A DNA stretch of 18,330 bases from CAYPEL01 sp964409635 (GTDB taxonomy: Bacteria; Pseudomonadota; Gammaproteobacteria; DSM-19610), in assembly GCA_964409635.1 (NCBI GenBank), contig CAYPEL010000041.1, positions 1 to 18,330 on the forward strand, in the 5' to 3' direction. A program made the translations under genes and the position numbers. Below are positions 1 through 7,444 of the stretch, piece by piece. Below the pieces are notes generated by a model that was not told the origin of the DNA, made no database searches, and worked only from the letters and a program-made list of their open reading frames with translations. Position 1 is the stretch's first letter. Each line of letters opens with the position of its first letter.

Positions 1-1
1 G

Positions 2-1444
2 ATTATGCAACCCACAGTCTTGTTGACGAATAACCAAACAGTCCGTGAGCACTGGCAAAACCGCATCAGGCATATGCTGAAGGATGAGTACCAGGATACG
101 AACCTTGCTCAATATGAATTGGTAAGGTTGTTAGTCGGTAAAACCACCCCCTTTACAGCCGTGGGTGATGACGACCAATGCATCTACACATGGCGTGGCG
201 CTAACCCGGAAAACCTGTTGCGCTTAAAAGAAGATTTTCCACGCCTGGAAGTCATCAAGCTGGAACAAAATTACCGCTCCTCGGCCTGTATTTTGAAATG
301 CGCCAATACTTTAATCAGCGAGAATCCGCACATTTTTGAAAAAAAATTATGGAGCGAGTTGGGGTACGGATCACAGCTATCGATCGTCGCCTGCCGCGAT
401 GCAGAGCATGAAGCCGCACGTGTGGTGTCAGATATTCTGCACCAAAAATTTACCCACGGTACACGCGGCGGTGATTACGCCATCCTGTACCGCGGTAATC
501 ATCAGTCGCGTAGTTTTGAAAAAGCACTGCGCGAACACAGTATCAATTATCATTTGAGCGGCGGCACATCGTTTTTTGATTACACCGAAGTCAAAGACTT
601 GCTCTCCTACCTGCGCTTGCTGGTCAACCCGGACGATGACCGGGCTTTTCTGCGGATCGTCAACACACCACGCCGCGAAATTGGCGCCACGACATTAGAA
701 AAGTTAGCCGGTTTTGCAAGCCAACGGCAAATGAGTCTTTTAGCCGTCTGCTTTGAAAACGATCTTGAACCTGAACTTGGCAAACGCGCAGCCAGCCGCT
801 TATTACCTTTTGCAGAGTGGATAACCACACTTGCCGATCAAGGCGAGCGGGGTGACCCGGTCAGCTGCGTCAAGCAACTGCTTAAGGATATGGATTATGC
901 CGAGTGGATTCAGGATAACGCCAAAGATCCGGATGAGGCTGACCGGCGGCTGCAAAATATAGACGATCTGCTCGGCTGGCTGCAGCGCCTGGCGGAACCA
1001 GACGGTAAACAACGCTCCCTCAGCGAAATTGTGAATCGTATAAGCCTGCTGGACAGACTGGACAGGGACGATGACGCCAGTACCGATTGCGTCCGGCTGA
1101 TGACCCTGCACGCCGCCAAGGGTCTGGAATTTCCGCATGTCTTTATGGTGGGTATGGAAGAGAATCTGTTACCGCACCGCACCAGTATCGAGGAAGACAA
1201 CCTGGAAGAAGAACGGCGGCTGGCCTATGTCGGTATCACCCGCGCACAAAAAACACTCACGCTAACCTATGCCCGTAAGCGCAAGCGTGCCGGTGAATGG
1301 CATAGCTGTGAGCCGAGCCGGTTTTTATCTGAATTACCGGTAGCGGATATCAAGTGGGAAAAACCCGGTGCTGCCGTCGACCCGGCCGAGCGCGCTGAAC
1401 GCGGTCAGGCGCATTTGTCGAATCTACGGGGCTTGTTGTCCTAA
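2..1444 (+). CDS. rep: ATP-dependent DNA helicase Rep (5'-truncated by window edge)
   Basis: This is the C-terminal part (about 480 residues of a usual 670) of the superfamily 1A 3'-5' helicase Rep, which clears proteins ahead of replication forks and helps restart them. The frame is open to the left edge. The first in-window ATG (base 5) lies inside the protein, because the sequence aligns through the region before motif II of E. coli Rep, so the true start is upstream. Counting from that ATG: motif II DEYQDT at 27-32, motif III GDDDQCIYTWRG at 54-65, motif IV LEQNYRSS near 86-93, then motif V (TLHAAKGLEF) and motif VI (ERRLAYVGITRAQ) toward the C-terminus. The tail WEKPGAAV...RGQAHLSNLRGL matches the Rep ending and separates it from UvrD and PcrA. 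One oddity is a lysine just before DEYQDT, where Rep proteins normally have a hydrophobic residue. The gene converges on the cytochrome c5 gene. Confidence 0.95.
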   Translation: MMQPTVLLTNNQTVREHWQNRIRHMLKDEYQDTNLAQYELVRLLVGKTTPFTAVGDDDQCIYTWRGANPENLLRLKEDFPRLEVIKLEQNYRSSACILKCANTLISENPHIFEKKLWSELGYGSQLSIVACRDAEHEAARVVSDILHQKFTHGTRGGDYAILYRGNHQSRSFEKALREHSINYHLSGGTSFFDYTEVKDLLSYLRLLVNPDDDRAFLRIVNTPRREIGATTLEKLAGFASQRQMSLLAVCFENDLEPELGKRAASRLLPFAEWITTLADQGERGDPVSCVKQLLKDMDYAEWIQDNAKDPDEADRRLQNIDDLLGWLQRLAEPDGKQRSLSEIVNRISLLDRLDRDDDASTDCVRLMTLHAAKGLEFPHVFMVGMEENLLPHRTSIEEDNLEEERRLAYVGITRAQKTLTLTYARKRKRAGEWHSCEPSRFLSELPVADIKWEKPGAAVDPAERAERGQAHLSNLRGLLS

Positions 1445-1470
1445 ATAAAATTCAGCCAGGGGATAAATGA

Positions 1471-1496
1471 TTACCTGGAGTGCGCGCTCCAGGTAA
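1471..1496. terminator. Hairpin between convergent rep and cytochrome c5 genes
   Basis: A perfect 10-bp inverted repeat (TTACCTGGAG / CTCCAGGTAA) with a 6-nt loop lies in the short gap between two convergent genes. It could act as a bidirectional terminator or an mRNA 3'-end stabiliser. Neither strand has a clear U-tract after the stem, so efficient intrinsic termination is not assured. Confidence 0.55.
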
Positions 1497-1506
1497 AGCA
1501 CGGGCC

Positions 1507-1983
1507 TCATACGCCGGATTCTTTTAGCATATATTCGATAGCCGCTTTCAACTCATCGTCGGAACAAGTTGCGCATGTGCCTTTAGGCGGCATGGCGTTA
1601 AGACCGTTGATCACTGCACTCAACATGCCATCAGCCCCCTTCGGCGCACGCGTAACCCAAGCCGCCTTATCACCCACTTTTGGCGCACCCGCAACCCCGG
1701 TACTGTGGCATGCCAAACAAGACGCATTATAGACGGCTTCTCCGCTGCGCGGCTCGGCACTGGCTTCAGCTGTAGCCACGGCAGTAACAGCGCCTACATT
1801 AACCTGCCCTACCGGCTTGATATTTTCCTGAATCTTGGCTGTCATTCGTGGATTCGGGCCGCTGTCATCCCCCCCATCGCTGGTGACGGCTGCGGCAATA
1901 AAATAGAAAGAAATCGCCAGCAACACCAGGGCGCCGATGATGGCCAAAATAGTGTTCGTTGCTGCTTTATCGTGCTCACTCAC
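1507..1983 (-). CDS. Membrane-anchored cytochrome c5 family protein
   Basis: A monohaem class I c-type cytochrome, probably an electron carrier in the periplasm held by an N-terminal membrane anchor. I chose the GTG start at 1983 (158 aa) because GGAG lies 8 nt upstream; the frame continues upstream to an ATG at 2013, but that extension looks like leader sequence. One transmembrane helix covers about residues 11-32, followed by a Gly/Ala/Pro-rich linker. The haem-binding CLACH motif is at 89-93. The C-terminal MPPKGTCATCSDDEL (131-145) supplies the axial Met and the Cys pair that forms a disulfide in cytochromes c5. Covalent haem attachment needs a cytochrome c maturation system, which is not intact in this window. 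It is convergent with rep. Confidence 0.9.
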   Translation of the reverse strand: MSEHDKAATNTILAIIGALVLLAISFYFIAAAVTSDGGDDSGPNPRMTAKIQENIKPVGQVNVGAVTAVATAEASAEPRSGEAVYNASCLACHSTGVAGAPKVGDKAAWVTRAPKGADGMLSAVINGLNAMPPKGTCATCSDDELKAAIEYMLKESGV

Positions 1984-2194
1984 AAGGTTATCTCCGGATC
2001 TATATCGAAACAATACCCTGGGACAACCGGCTCAGGCGCCAGGGTGTGAAAATTTGCGGGCCAGTATATCGGTAAATGCCAGTGCGGAAAAGGATAATCC
2101 AGATCCTGGGCTGAGAACTGCTGCGGGTGGTAACTACCGCCTAGCAGACGCTACAGTCCGCGGTACAAAAGCGGTATCATGCCAAGTCTGCCAA

Positions 2195-2271
2195 GCGCCC
2201 GTAGTTCAGCTGGATAGAATATCGGTTTCCGAAACCGGGGGTCACAGGTTCGAATCCTGTCGGGCGCGCCA
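2195..2271 (+). tRNA. tRNA-Arg (anticodon CCG)
   Basis: The cloverleaf can be folded by eye. The acceptor stem GCGCCCG (2195-2201) pairs with CGGGCGC (2261-2267). The anticodon stem TCGGT/ACCGG flanks the loop TTCCGAA, with anticodon CCG at 2229-2231, which reads the arginine codon CGG. The T arm is ACAGG-TTCGAAT-CCTGT. The 3' CCA is encoded (2269-2271). A possible -10 element TATCAT lies at 2175-2180, but no convincing -35 was found. An intrinsic terminator follows 25 nt after the gene. Confidence 0.97.
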
Positions 2272-2295
2272 ATTATCTAAGGTTATATACGCATT

Positions 2296-2324
2296 AAAAA
2301 TGCCCGGGGACGCCGGGCATTTTT
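2296..2324 (+). terminator. Intrinsic terminator of tRNA-Arg
   Basis: The 7-bp GC-rich stem TGCCCGG/CCGGGCA (2301-2307 and 2313-2319) has a 5-nt loop and is flanked by an A-run and a T-run that extend the pairing. The T-run on the + strand gives a textbook Rho-independent terminator just after the tRNA. Confidence 0.9.
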
Positions 2325-2507
2325 ATAAATTGATTCACTACTGTCCCGTTAAGTCGTATTGAAAACCAGTAAGCTACGTATACAAAGCTGATTACTCTGG
2401 CAATGGAACTACACAAGCTTGAAATTGGAGTGCCTAATAAGCATAGACGATATTTGAATAAGGGAAAGAAAGACTAGGCTGACTCAACACTGTAAGACAA
2501 CACTCCT

Positions 2508-2930
2508 TTAGTCTGTGATAAGTTTTTTTATAGGTGGAGGAATTTCGATCGATTTGCCTGCCTCATGATCAAACCAGACAACCGTGCCGTGACCCAGTGT
2601 ATAGAGTATTGATAGGTCATCGGCATCGCGGATTTCGTAATAGGAGTCGACGCTTTTTCTACCCGGGGCGCCAAGATAAAATGACACTTTAATTGTTGCC
2701 GGATAAACAATAGCGTGTAAAAAGGTACAGCCAATATTGGCGACGACGATACTGTGCCCTGCACCGATATGCCGCAGCCAGTCGACGCGCATTTGTTCGA
2801 AATAGGTAAAGTATTTGGCGTTGTTGATGTGACCAAATGCATCCATGTCGCTCCAGCGTACGACATACTCGGATGTTAGCATCAGTCGTGCTGTTTTTGG
2901 AATTGAATCTAGATAGACGGGATTTGGCAT
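2508..2930 (-). CDS. Hot-dog fold acyl-CoA thioesterase (4HBT/YbgC-like)
   Basis: A 140-residue single-domain hot-dog protein of the 4-hydroxybenzoyl-CoA thioesterase family, expected to hydrolyse an acyl-CoA thioester in the cytoplasm; the substrate cannot be read from sequence. The diagnostic segment SDMDAFGHINNAKYFTYFE (27-45) carries the probable catalytic Asp (D30) and the HINN turn before the long hot-dog helix. Residues 76-115 give the alternating pattern of the central beta-sheet. The length is normal for the family. The ATG at 2930 has only a weak CAGG upstream; an internal ATG at residue 17 is possible but would leave little sequence before the first strand. It appears monocistronic, with no obvious functional link to its neighbours. 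Confidence 0.88.
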   Translation of the reverse strand: MPNPVYLDSIPKTARLMLTSEYVVRWSDMDAFGHINNAKYFTYFEQMRVDWLRHIGAGHSIVVANIGCTFLHAIVYPATIKVSFYLGAPGRKSVDSYYEIRDADDLSILYTLGHGTVVWFDHEAGKSIEIPPPIKKLITD

Positions 2931-3019
2931 ATCAAACCTGTTTGATAAAATTATAGCCAGTTGGCTGTCGTGCTTCGTCCTTGAAATAAGTTTGGCATCT
3001 CATTTGATGCTACAGTTTA

Positions 3020-3036
3020 GGTGGGTTTCACCCACC
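3020..3036. repeat. REP-like short palindrome
   Basis: GGTGGGT-TTC-ACCCACC is a perfect 7-bp stem with a 3-nt loop, followed by CCTACGGG. About 20 bp further on is a second small palindrome, ACGCT-TATG-AGCGT (3054-3067). Compact G-rich/C-rich stem-loops like this between genes resemble REP elements, which are dispersed in many gammaproteobacterial genomes. Only one copy is present here, so repetition cannot be shown. It lies just past the end of the transporter gene on the minus strand and could protect that mRNA's 3' end. Confidence 0.45.
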
Positions 3037-3095
3037 CTACGGGAACTTATAATACGCTTATGAGCGTGGTGGATGGGCTGATTAATATTTGGCAA

Positions 3096-4307
3096 TTAGT
3101 TTGCCAGTGAAACAATTTTATTAATTAACAACACGAAGAATACCACGAGACCTGTAGTCAGCATGAAATTGGAGATTATGCTGTTTCGCACTTCACCTAT
3201 CCAGCCTGCTTTGTTATTTAAATACAGCAGTAGACCGGCTAGCAAGGGCATAAACGCAGCGCCGGTGACACTGTATAGCAAGACCACCCAGACGGGTTTA
3301 TCCAGCCACAGCATCAGCATAGGTAAGGTACAGAGATATGCCAGGAATATCCGGTATAAAAAAGATGATGTGTCGGCAGGTGGCGTATTTCCACCACGGC
3401 GGAAGTGGTGCATAAAATCTGCAAATAAATAGGGAATGCCCTGCCACACACCCAGCATGGAACTGAATACGGCACCCCAAAAACCAATTAGAAAACTCCA
3501 TTTACCTAGTGGGCCAATACGGATTTCCAGCTGTTCGGCGATTGCCAACACCATTTGATTACCTGATACTTCCGCCACGGTTACAGACGATGCAATGATC
3601 ATAATGGCAATTCCAAACAGGGCTGTCAGCGTATAGGCGATTACCAGATCGATACGCATTTGTCTGAGCGACTCGAGACCACGCCAACCTTTCTCACGCA
3701 TCCAGTAGCCATAGCTGAGCAAGGTGACACTGCCACCGACGCCACCGAGTACGCCGAGTACAAGCCAGGTCGAGCCAGCAGGTAAGGTCGGCATAAACAA
3801 CCCCTGGCCAATTTGGCCGGCTGCAGGGGCAAGCAAACTGGCACAGGTAATTACCACGATAAACATGAGCGCGATAAATAGTTTCATCAACCACTCGATC
3901 ACCTGATAGCGCCCGGCTAGCACTAATACGGCGGCTACCAGTGACTGGGTTATACCCGCTGTTTTTACACTGACTTCAGGAAACATGGCGTGGATGGCCA
4001 AACCACAGGCTGCCATCAGCGCGGCTGCAACAATAAAACTCCACAACAAAAGATAAACCAGAAAGTACAGCGACCAAAAAGTGGGCAAGCGTTCGACCAG
4101 CGCTTCAATAACTGTGGTGGAGGTCGACAACTGCCAACGCGCAAGGTTTTCATTCAGGACAAATTTGAGCAGGGCGCCAGCTGCTACAACCCATAACAAG
4201 GCTGTACCAAACCGCGCGCCTGCGACAGAGGCTGCAATCAAATCACCGGCGCCCAGACCCGTCGCTGCGATGACAATACCAGGACCGATCGCCAACAAGG
4301 GGTTCAT
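3096..4307 (-). CDS. NRAMP-like membrane transporter, divergent substrate site
   Basis: A 403-residue polytopic membrane protein with about 11 hydrophobic helices, related to the NRAMP (divalent metal transporter) family. The opening GPGIVIAATGLGAGDLIAAS (8-27) has the NRAMP-type glycine-rich first helix. However, the canonical TM1 DPGN metal motif is replaced by GAGD (19-22). The TM6 region (about 188-208, ending in SYGYWMREKGW) lacks the MPHN-type motif of MntH/DMT1. Family membership is therefore reasonable, but manganese or iron transport should not be assumed. Its ATG overlaps the stop of the upstream TetR gene in an ATGA, so the two are translationally coupled and the regulator probably controls this transporter. 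The ligand is unknown. Confidence 0.8.
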   Translation of the reverse strand: MNPLLAIGPGIVIAATGLGAGDLIAASVAGARFGTALLWVVAAGALLKFVLNENLARWQLSTSTTVIEALVERLPTFWSLYFLVYLLLWSFIVAAALMAACGLAIHAMFPEVSVKTAGITQSLVAAVLVLAGRYQVIEWLMKLFIALMFIVVITCASLLAPAAGQIGQGLFMPTLPAGSTWLVLGVLGGVGGSVTLLSYGYWMREKGWRGLESLRQMRIDLVIAYTLTALFGIAIMIIASSVTVAEVSGNQMVLAIAEQLEIRIGPLGKWSFLIGFWGAVFSSMLGVWQGIPYLFADFMHHFRRGGNTPPADTSSFLYRIFLAYLCTLPMLMLWLDKPVWVVLLYSVTGAAFMPLLAGLLLYLNNKAGWIGEVRNSIISNFMLTTGLVVFFVLLINKIVSLAN

Positions 4308-4966
4308 GGTGCGCTGGATCGATCCACGCTCGCATGCACACCTGCCCAGAAAATCTGCAATTGCTGCTGGTACATCGAACCTATTCGTCCGGGGTCGCTG
4401 GATAACAACGCGAGCGGTATACCAAACAACAGTGCAATCAGCGCTGTCAGCAGCGTCGGTATCAGAATATTGTCGGGTAGTTGCTGCTTGTTGACTGCCT
4501 GTTCCAGTTGCCGCACCAACAGCGCATCGAGTGCGGATTGTTGCACTGCCCCGGCCTGCTCACGCTCCGGCCAGGCGAGTTGTCTTTCCAGTTCAGACGG
4601 CGCCATCTCACTCGTTAAAACACCCTCATTAGCCAGCCAGCCCAGAAAGGCGCGCATAAATCCGGGATGCGTTTTACACTGCTCCGCAAAATAACCAAAC
4701 ACCGCCTCGATACTGCGCATGCCTGGTTCAGGCCGTCGGCTGGCAAGGGATAACTGCAATTCAAGCAGCCAGAACTGAATCGCGTAATCGAGCAAGTGGG
4801 TCTTACTGGGAAAATAATTAAAAAAAGTGGCCTCGGATACTTCGACAGAATGGCACAGTGATTTGACCGGTATGTCTGAAAAGGCCTGTTGCGCCAACGC
4901 GCCCTGTAATGCAGACACTAATGCAAGGCGTGTCCGCGCATACTTTCTTTCCCGCAAACTGGCCAT
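4304..4966 (-). CDS. TetR/AcrR family transcriptional regulator
   Basis: A 220-residue TetR-type repressor. The N-terminal DNA-binding domain (about 10-62) contains the helix-turn-helix ending in VSEATFFNYFPSKTHLL, the family signature. The rest is a variable helical ligand and dimer domain. It is the first gene of a two-gene unit, and its TGA overlaps the ATG of the NRAMP-like transporter. A perfect 20-bp palindrome that also contains a TATAAT on this strand lies 22 bp upstream of the start, the classic arrangement for an autoregulated TetR gene. No clear Shine-Dalgarno is seen before the ATG, so a short leader or weak initiation is possible. The inducer is unknown. Confidence 0.9.
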   Translation of the reverse strand: MASLRERKYARTRLALVSALQGALAQQAFSDIPVKSLCHSVEVSEATFFNYFPSKTHLLDYAIQFWLLELQLSLASRRPEPGMRSIEAVFGYFAEQCKTHPGFMRAFLGWLANEGVLTSEMAPSELERQLAWPEREQAGAVQQSALDALLVRQLEQAVNKQQLPDNILIPTLLTALIALLFGIPLALLSSDPGRIGSMYQQQLQIFWAGVHASVDRSSAP

Positions 4967-4988
4967 AGAGGATCAACCCAAACTTTAA

Positions 4989-5008
4989 AATTATAGACTA
5001 CTATAATT
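4989..5008. promoter_or_regulatory. Probable TetR operator overlapping promoter
   Basis: AATTATAG-ACTA-CTATAATT is a perfect palindrome with 8-bp arms and a 4-bp spacer. On the minus strand the sequence TATAAT (4995 down to 4990) sits inside one arm and a second TATAAT lies at 5011 down to 5006; either could be the -10 of the tetR-transporter unit. No good -35 is visible. A repressor bound here would block the promoter. The assignment to this TetR protein is inferred from position and symmetry. Confidence 0.6.
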
Positions 5009-5287
5009 ATAATTTCATATCTATATATATGGCTAACTTTATATAACCCACAAATAGGACTACCTGCAGGGGAAGCAAGAGAATATAGTTAACTCTAAAT
5101 ATTTAGTCCAATATTTTATTATTACTTATCAAATAGATATCTCTGTACGTTCTTGGCTCAAAGGTCAATTAGGGTGGTCTATAAAATTAGCCAAGCAGTG
5201 AGTACCTGACATTATTGGCTGAAAACAGCCCCGCGAAAAAGTCACACGGACGCTGTTTTCAGATTGAAGGGCTACCAGGAGCCTGTA
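5009..5287. other. Non-coding region between tetR and the OMP gene
   Basis: Apart from the operator next to it and an 11-bp inverted repeat at 5219-5262, this AT-rich stretch shows no gene that I can support. It has no long open frame with a ribosome-binding site and no RNA gene that I recognise. Confidence 0.5.
5219..5262 (-). terminator. Long inverted repeat downstream of OMP gene, possible terminator
   Basis: CTGAAAACAGC (5219-5229) and GCTGTTTTCAG (5252-5262) are perfect 11-bp arms around a 22-nt loop, 25 bp past the stop of the outer-membrane protein gene on the minus strand. It may form the 3' end of that operon's transcript. The large loop and the lack of a U-run after the stem make it atypical, so another role such as a protein-binding site is open. 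Confidence 0.4.
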
Positions 5288-5959
5288 CTAGAAGTGGTAT
5301 GCAAGACCCAGCGAAATAACCGGATAGTATTTGTAATCCTCGATTTCATCCTCGGCTTCGCGCTCTTCCTGTGACAGTGCAGCACTGACACCCGGCGCGG
5401 CCGATAATGGCCCTTCAGCCTGAAGATCGAGATTGCCACTGCCCTGAAACATAACGCCGAGATCAAAACTGACGGTCAAATGGCTCTTCTTACCGAAATA
5501 ACTTCCCCAGCCGAGCCCCAAGTAAGGCGCGAACTTGTTGAAATCGACATCGCCGGTAACCCGGTCGTTTGGCCCAATTACGAAGGTCTGGTTACCAATT
5601 TCCACGCTACCCGTGGTGGTTGATTTTACGTCTGCCTGATTGCCATTGTAAAAAGCACCGCCACTGAGTCGGAACCCATTTCCGAGGGGGTGCCAGTCGA
5701 GCAAGGCTGTAAACGTTTGCAGTGTCAGGTCAATGTCGTAATCGATATCGGTCAGCTCATTACTATTATCAAGACTGAAATAATTAAACCCGGCGCGCCC
5801 GTTCAGGTTGGTAGCCAAGGGGGTCACCACTTCTACACCAAAGCCAAGCGTGCCGGCTTTGACAGCCACGGCAATTTCTTGAGCCTGTAGGCTCGCACTC
5901 ATACCCATGGCGGTTATCAGCACCGCCGTCAGACGGTAACTGTTAAGCATCGATTTCAC
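5288..5959 (-). CDS. Outer-membrane beta-barrel protein, function unknown
   Basis: A small exported protein of about 223 residues, probably an outer-membrane barrel. I chose the GTG at 5959 because GGAG lies 9 nt upstream and the product then opens with a compact signal peptide (KSMLNSYRLTAVLITAMGMSASLQAQ, cut after about residue 24-26). ATGs at 5974 and 6007 are in frame, but the latter falls inside the preceding gene and neither has a good ribosome-binding site. The mature part alternates polar and aromatic residues and ends in ISLGLAYHF; a C-terminal Phe with aromatic alternation is the usual signal for the outer-membrane assembly machinery. An acidic segment (QEEREAEDEIEDY) precedes the last strand and may be a loop. 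It is the last gene of a minus-strand run after the diguanylate cyclase. Confidence 0.78.
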   Translation of the reverse strand: MKSMLNSYRLTAVLITAMGMSASLQAQEIAVAVKAGTLGFGVEVVTPLATNLNGRAGFNYFSLDNSNELTDIDYDIDLTLQTFTALLDWHPLGNGFRLSGGAFYNGNQADVKSTTTGSVEIGNQTFVIGPNDRVTGDVDFNKFAPYLGLGWGSYFGKKSHLTVSFDLGVMFQGSGNLDLQAEGPLSAAPGVSAALSQEEREAEDEIEDYKYYPVISLGLAYHF

Positions 5960-5991
5960 GTTATAAATCTCCATATTTGTAGTTGTACCGG

Positions 5992-7440
5992 TTACCCAAT
6001 TACGCATTGGTTACGGCCCTGCTCCTTGGCCCGATAAAGCGCCTTGTCGGCGCGTTCGAACAATTGTTCCGGCGTGTCACCTTCGCGGTATTCTGACAAG
6101 CCGCAAGAGGCCGTTACCGTGACTGACGAGCCGCGAAAATGAAACCCGATTTTTTCAAGACCGGTACGTAGTTTGTCAGCCACCTGTTTGCAGGCCTCTA
6201 ACGGTGATCCCGTCATCAGCATGACAAACTCTTCACCGCCGTAGCGGGCGATAAAATCTGTTTCGCGAATTCCATTGCTCAGCGACATCGCCAGTTTTTT
6301 AAGTACTTTGTCGCCCGCTTTGTGACCGTAGGTATCGTTAACCGATTTAAACAAATCCACATCCCAGACTATCAACACAAGGGAAGTTTCGAAACGTTTC
6401 CAGCGGGCAACTTCCTGTTTGAAGCGTTGATCGTAGGCAAACCGGTTAGGAATTCCGGTCAAGCTATCGGTCATCGCCTGGGCACGTTCCTGTTTAACTT
6501 GCTCGCGTAATGTGTCTGTTTCCTGTTCCATAGCCTTGAGCTGATCACTCATGGCCTGCATGGCTTGCTGATCTTCCTGGTAGCGGGTTTCTTCAGAGCG
6601 CTGGAAATCGTCCATATGCCCCAGTACTGATTCGAGGTGTGACTCGACAGAACCACGCAACTGATCCAGATCCGCGGCATCGCGTACACTGCTGCCAATT
6701 TCCTCAACTTCGCGGCGTACGGCAGCATCCATATCACTGCGGTTTTCCTTACCCGTATCATCAGATTGGGCACTACCACTCAAATGTGCATCCACTTCCT
6801 GCAGGCGTTGGCTGACTTCTGATAGAAAGTCTTCCAGGTCTTCCTGCTCGCTGCGCATCTGCTCATGCATGGCATTGATCAGATCGGTAATATCATCCAG
6901 CAGAGAATCCCAGTCATCGCTGACCTGTCCGGCCTGGATCTGCTCCCGCAGCACCATGACACGGTCTTGTAAAGTAACGGGCACATCAAGATTCTCAATC
7001 AAATCTATCAGAACCTGTTCGACCGAGATCCCCCCGGACAAAGCAGGCTGGCTGCTGTTTTCACTGCTATCAGATTTGAAAAGACGCTGCATAAAGCTGC
7101 TTTTGGCAGCAGCTTCTGTTTTTTCAACTGGCTTTTTTGACTTGGCATCATCCTGTTTGCGATCCAACCGAACCAGTTCTTTTGATAGCGCCTCAATGTG
7201 CCCAGTAAGCACAGCAATATCCTCCCGATCCCGGATTGCGAGGCGCACTTTTTCCAGCTGTTTGTCCAGCCGGTCATCACGGCCATCGGCAGCCAGCGAT
7301 AGCCGTGAAACGGTTTTCCGTAATAAATCGTCAGACTGGTGCCACGCACGCTGCTTATGATCGAGTTCATCCAGGGTTTCGAGGTATTTCTGCTTCCATT
7401 GCGTGATTTCCTCGGCGGGTTTATCAGTCACTTCGTTCAT
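5992..7440 (-). CDS. Diguanylate cyclase (GGDEF) with long coiled-coil N-terminus
   Basis: This 482-residue protein makes c-di-GMP from two GTP. The C-terminal GGDEF domain (about 322-482) has the active-site loop GGEEF (401-405), the metal-binding DVD (360-362) and the inhibitory I-site RETD (392-395) five residues before GGEEF, so both catalysis and product inhibition look intact. The first 320 residues are charged, heptad-like helix (coiled coil) without membrane segments or a signal peptide, so the enzyme is probably cytoplasmic, with the N-terminus giving dimerisation or partner binding. It starts 4 bp after the stop of the EEP hydrolase, indicating coupled expression. The same dsbA/EEP/GGDEF order occurs in Pseudomonas, where the GGDEF gene is known as a c-di-GMP synthase. 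Confidence 0.92.
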   Translation of the reverse strand: MNEVTDKPAEEITQWKQKYLETLDELDHKQRAWHQSDDLLRKTVSRLSLAADGRDDRLDKQLEKVRLAIRDREDIAVLTGHIEALSKELVRLDRKQDDAKSKKPVEKTEAAAKSSFMQRLFKSDSSENSSQPALSGGISVEQVLIDLIENLDVPVTLQDRVMVLREQIQAGQVSDDWDSLLDDITDLINAMHEQMRSEQEDLEDFLSEVSQRLQEVDAHLSGSAQSDDTGKENRSDMDAAVRREVEEIGSSVRDAADLDQLRGSVESHLESVLGHMDDFQRSEETRYQEDQQAMQAMSDQLKAMEQETDTLREQVKQERAQAMTDSLTGIPNRFAYDQRFKQEVARWKRFETSLVLIVWDVDLFKSVNDTYGHKAGDKVLKKLAMSLSNGIRETDFIARYGGEEFVMLMTGSPLEACKQVADKLRTGLEKIGFHFRGSSVTVTASCGLSEYREGDTPEQLFERADKALYRAKEQGRNQCVIG

Positions 7441-7444
7441 GGAC

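Noticed and set aside
803..1138. 111-codon minus-strand frame inside rep
   Set aside because: It lies antisense to conserved Rep sequence, has no ribosome-binding site and gives no recognisable protein.
1937..2362. 141-codon plus-strand frame crossing the cytochrome c5 start, the tRNA and its terminator
   Set aside because: It runs through a tRNA gene and an intrinsic terminator, so it is a chance open frame.
2403..2477. 24-codon ATG frame (MELHKLEIG...) after tRNA-Arg
   Set aside because: Very short, with no ribosome-binding site and no recognised similarity.
4081..4494. 137-codon plus-strand frame antisense to tetR and the transporter
   Set aside because: Both genes on the other strand have firm family motifs and an ATGA overlap; this frame has none.
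5960..6007. Upstream in-frame starts (5974, 6007) for the outer-membrane protein
   Set aside because: The 6007 start lies within the diguanylate cyclase gene, and both give an N-terminus that is a poor signal peptide; the GTG at 5959 has a good Shine-Dalgarno.
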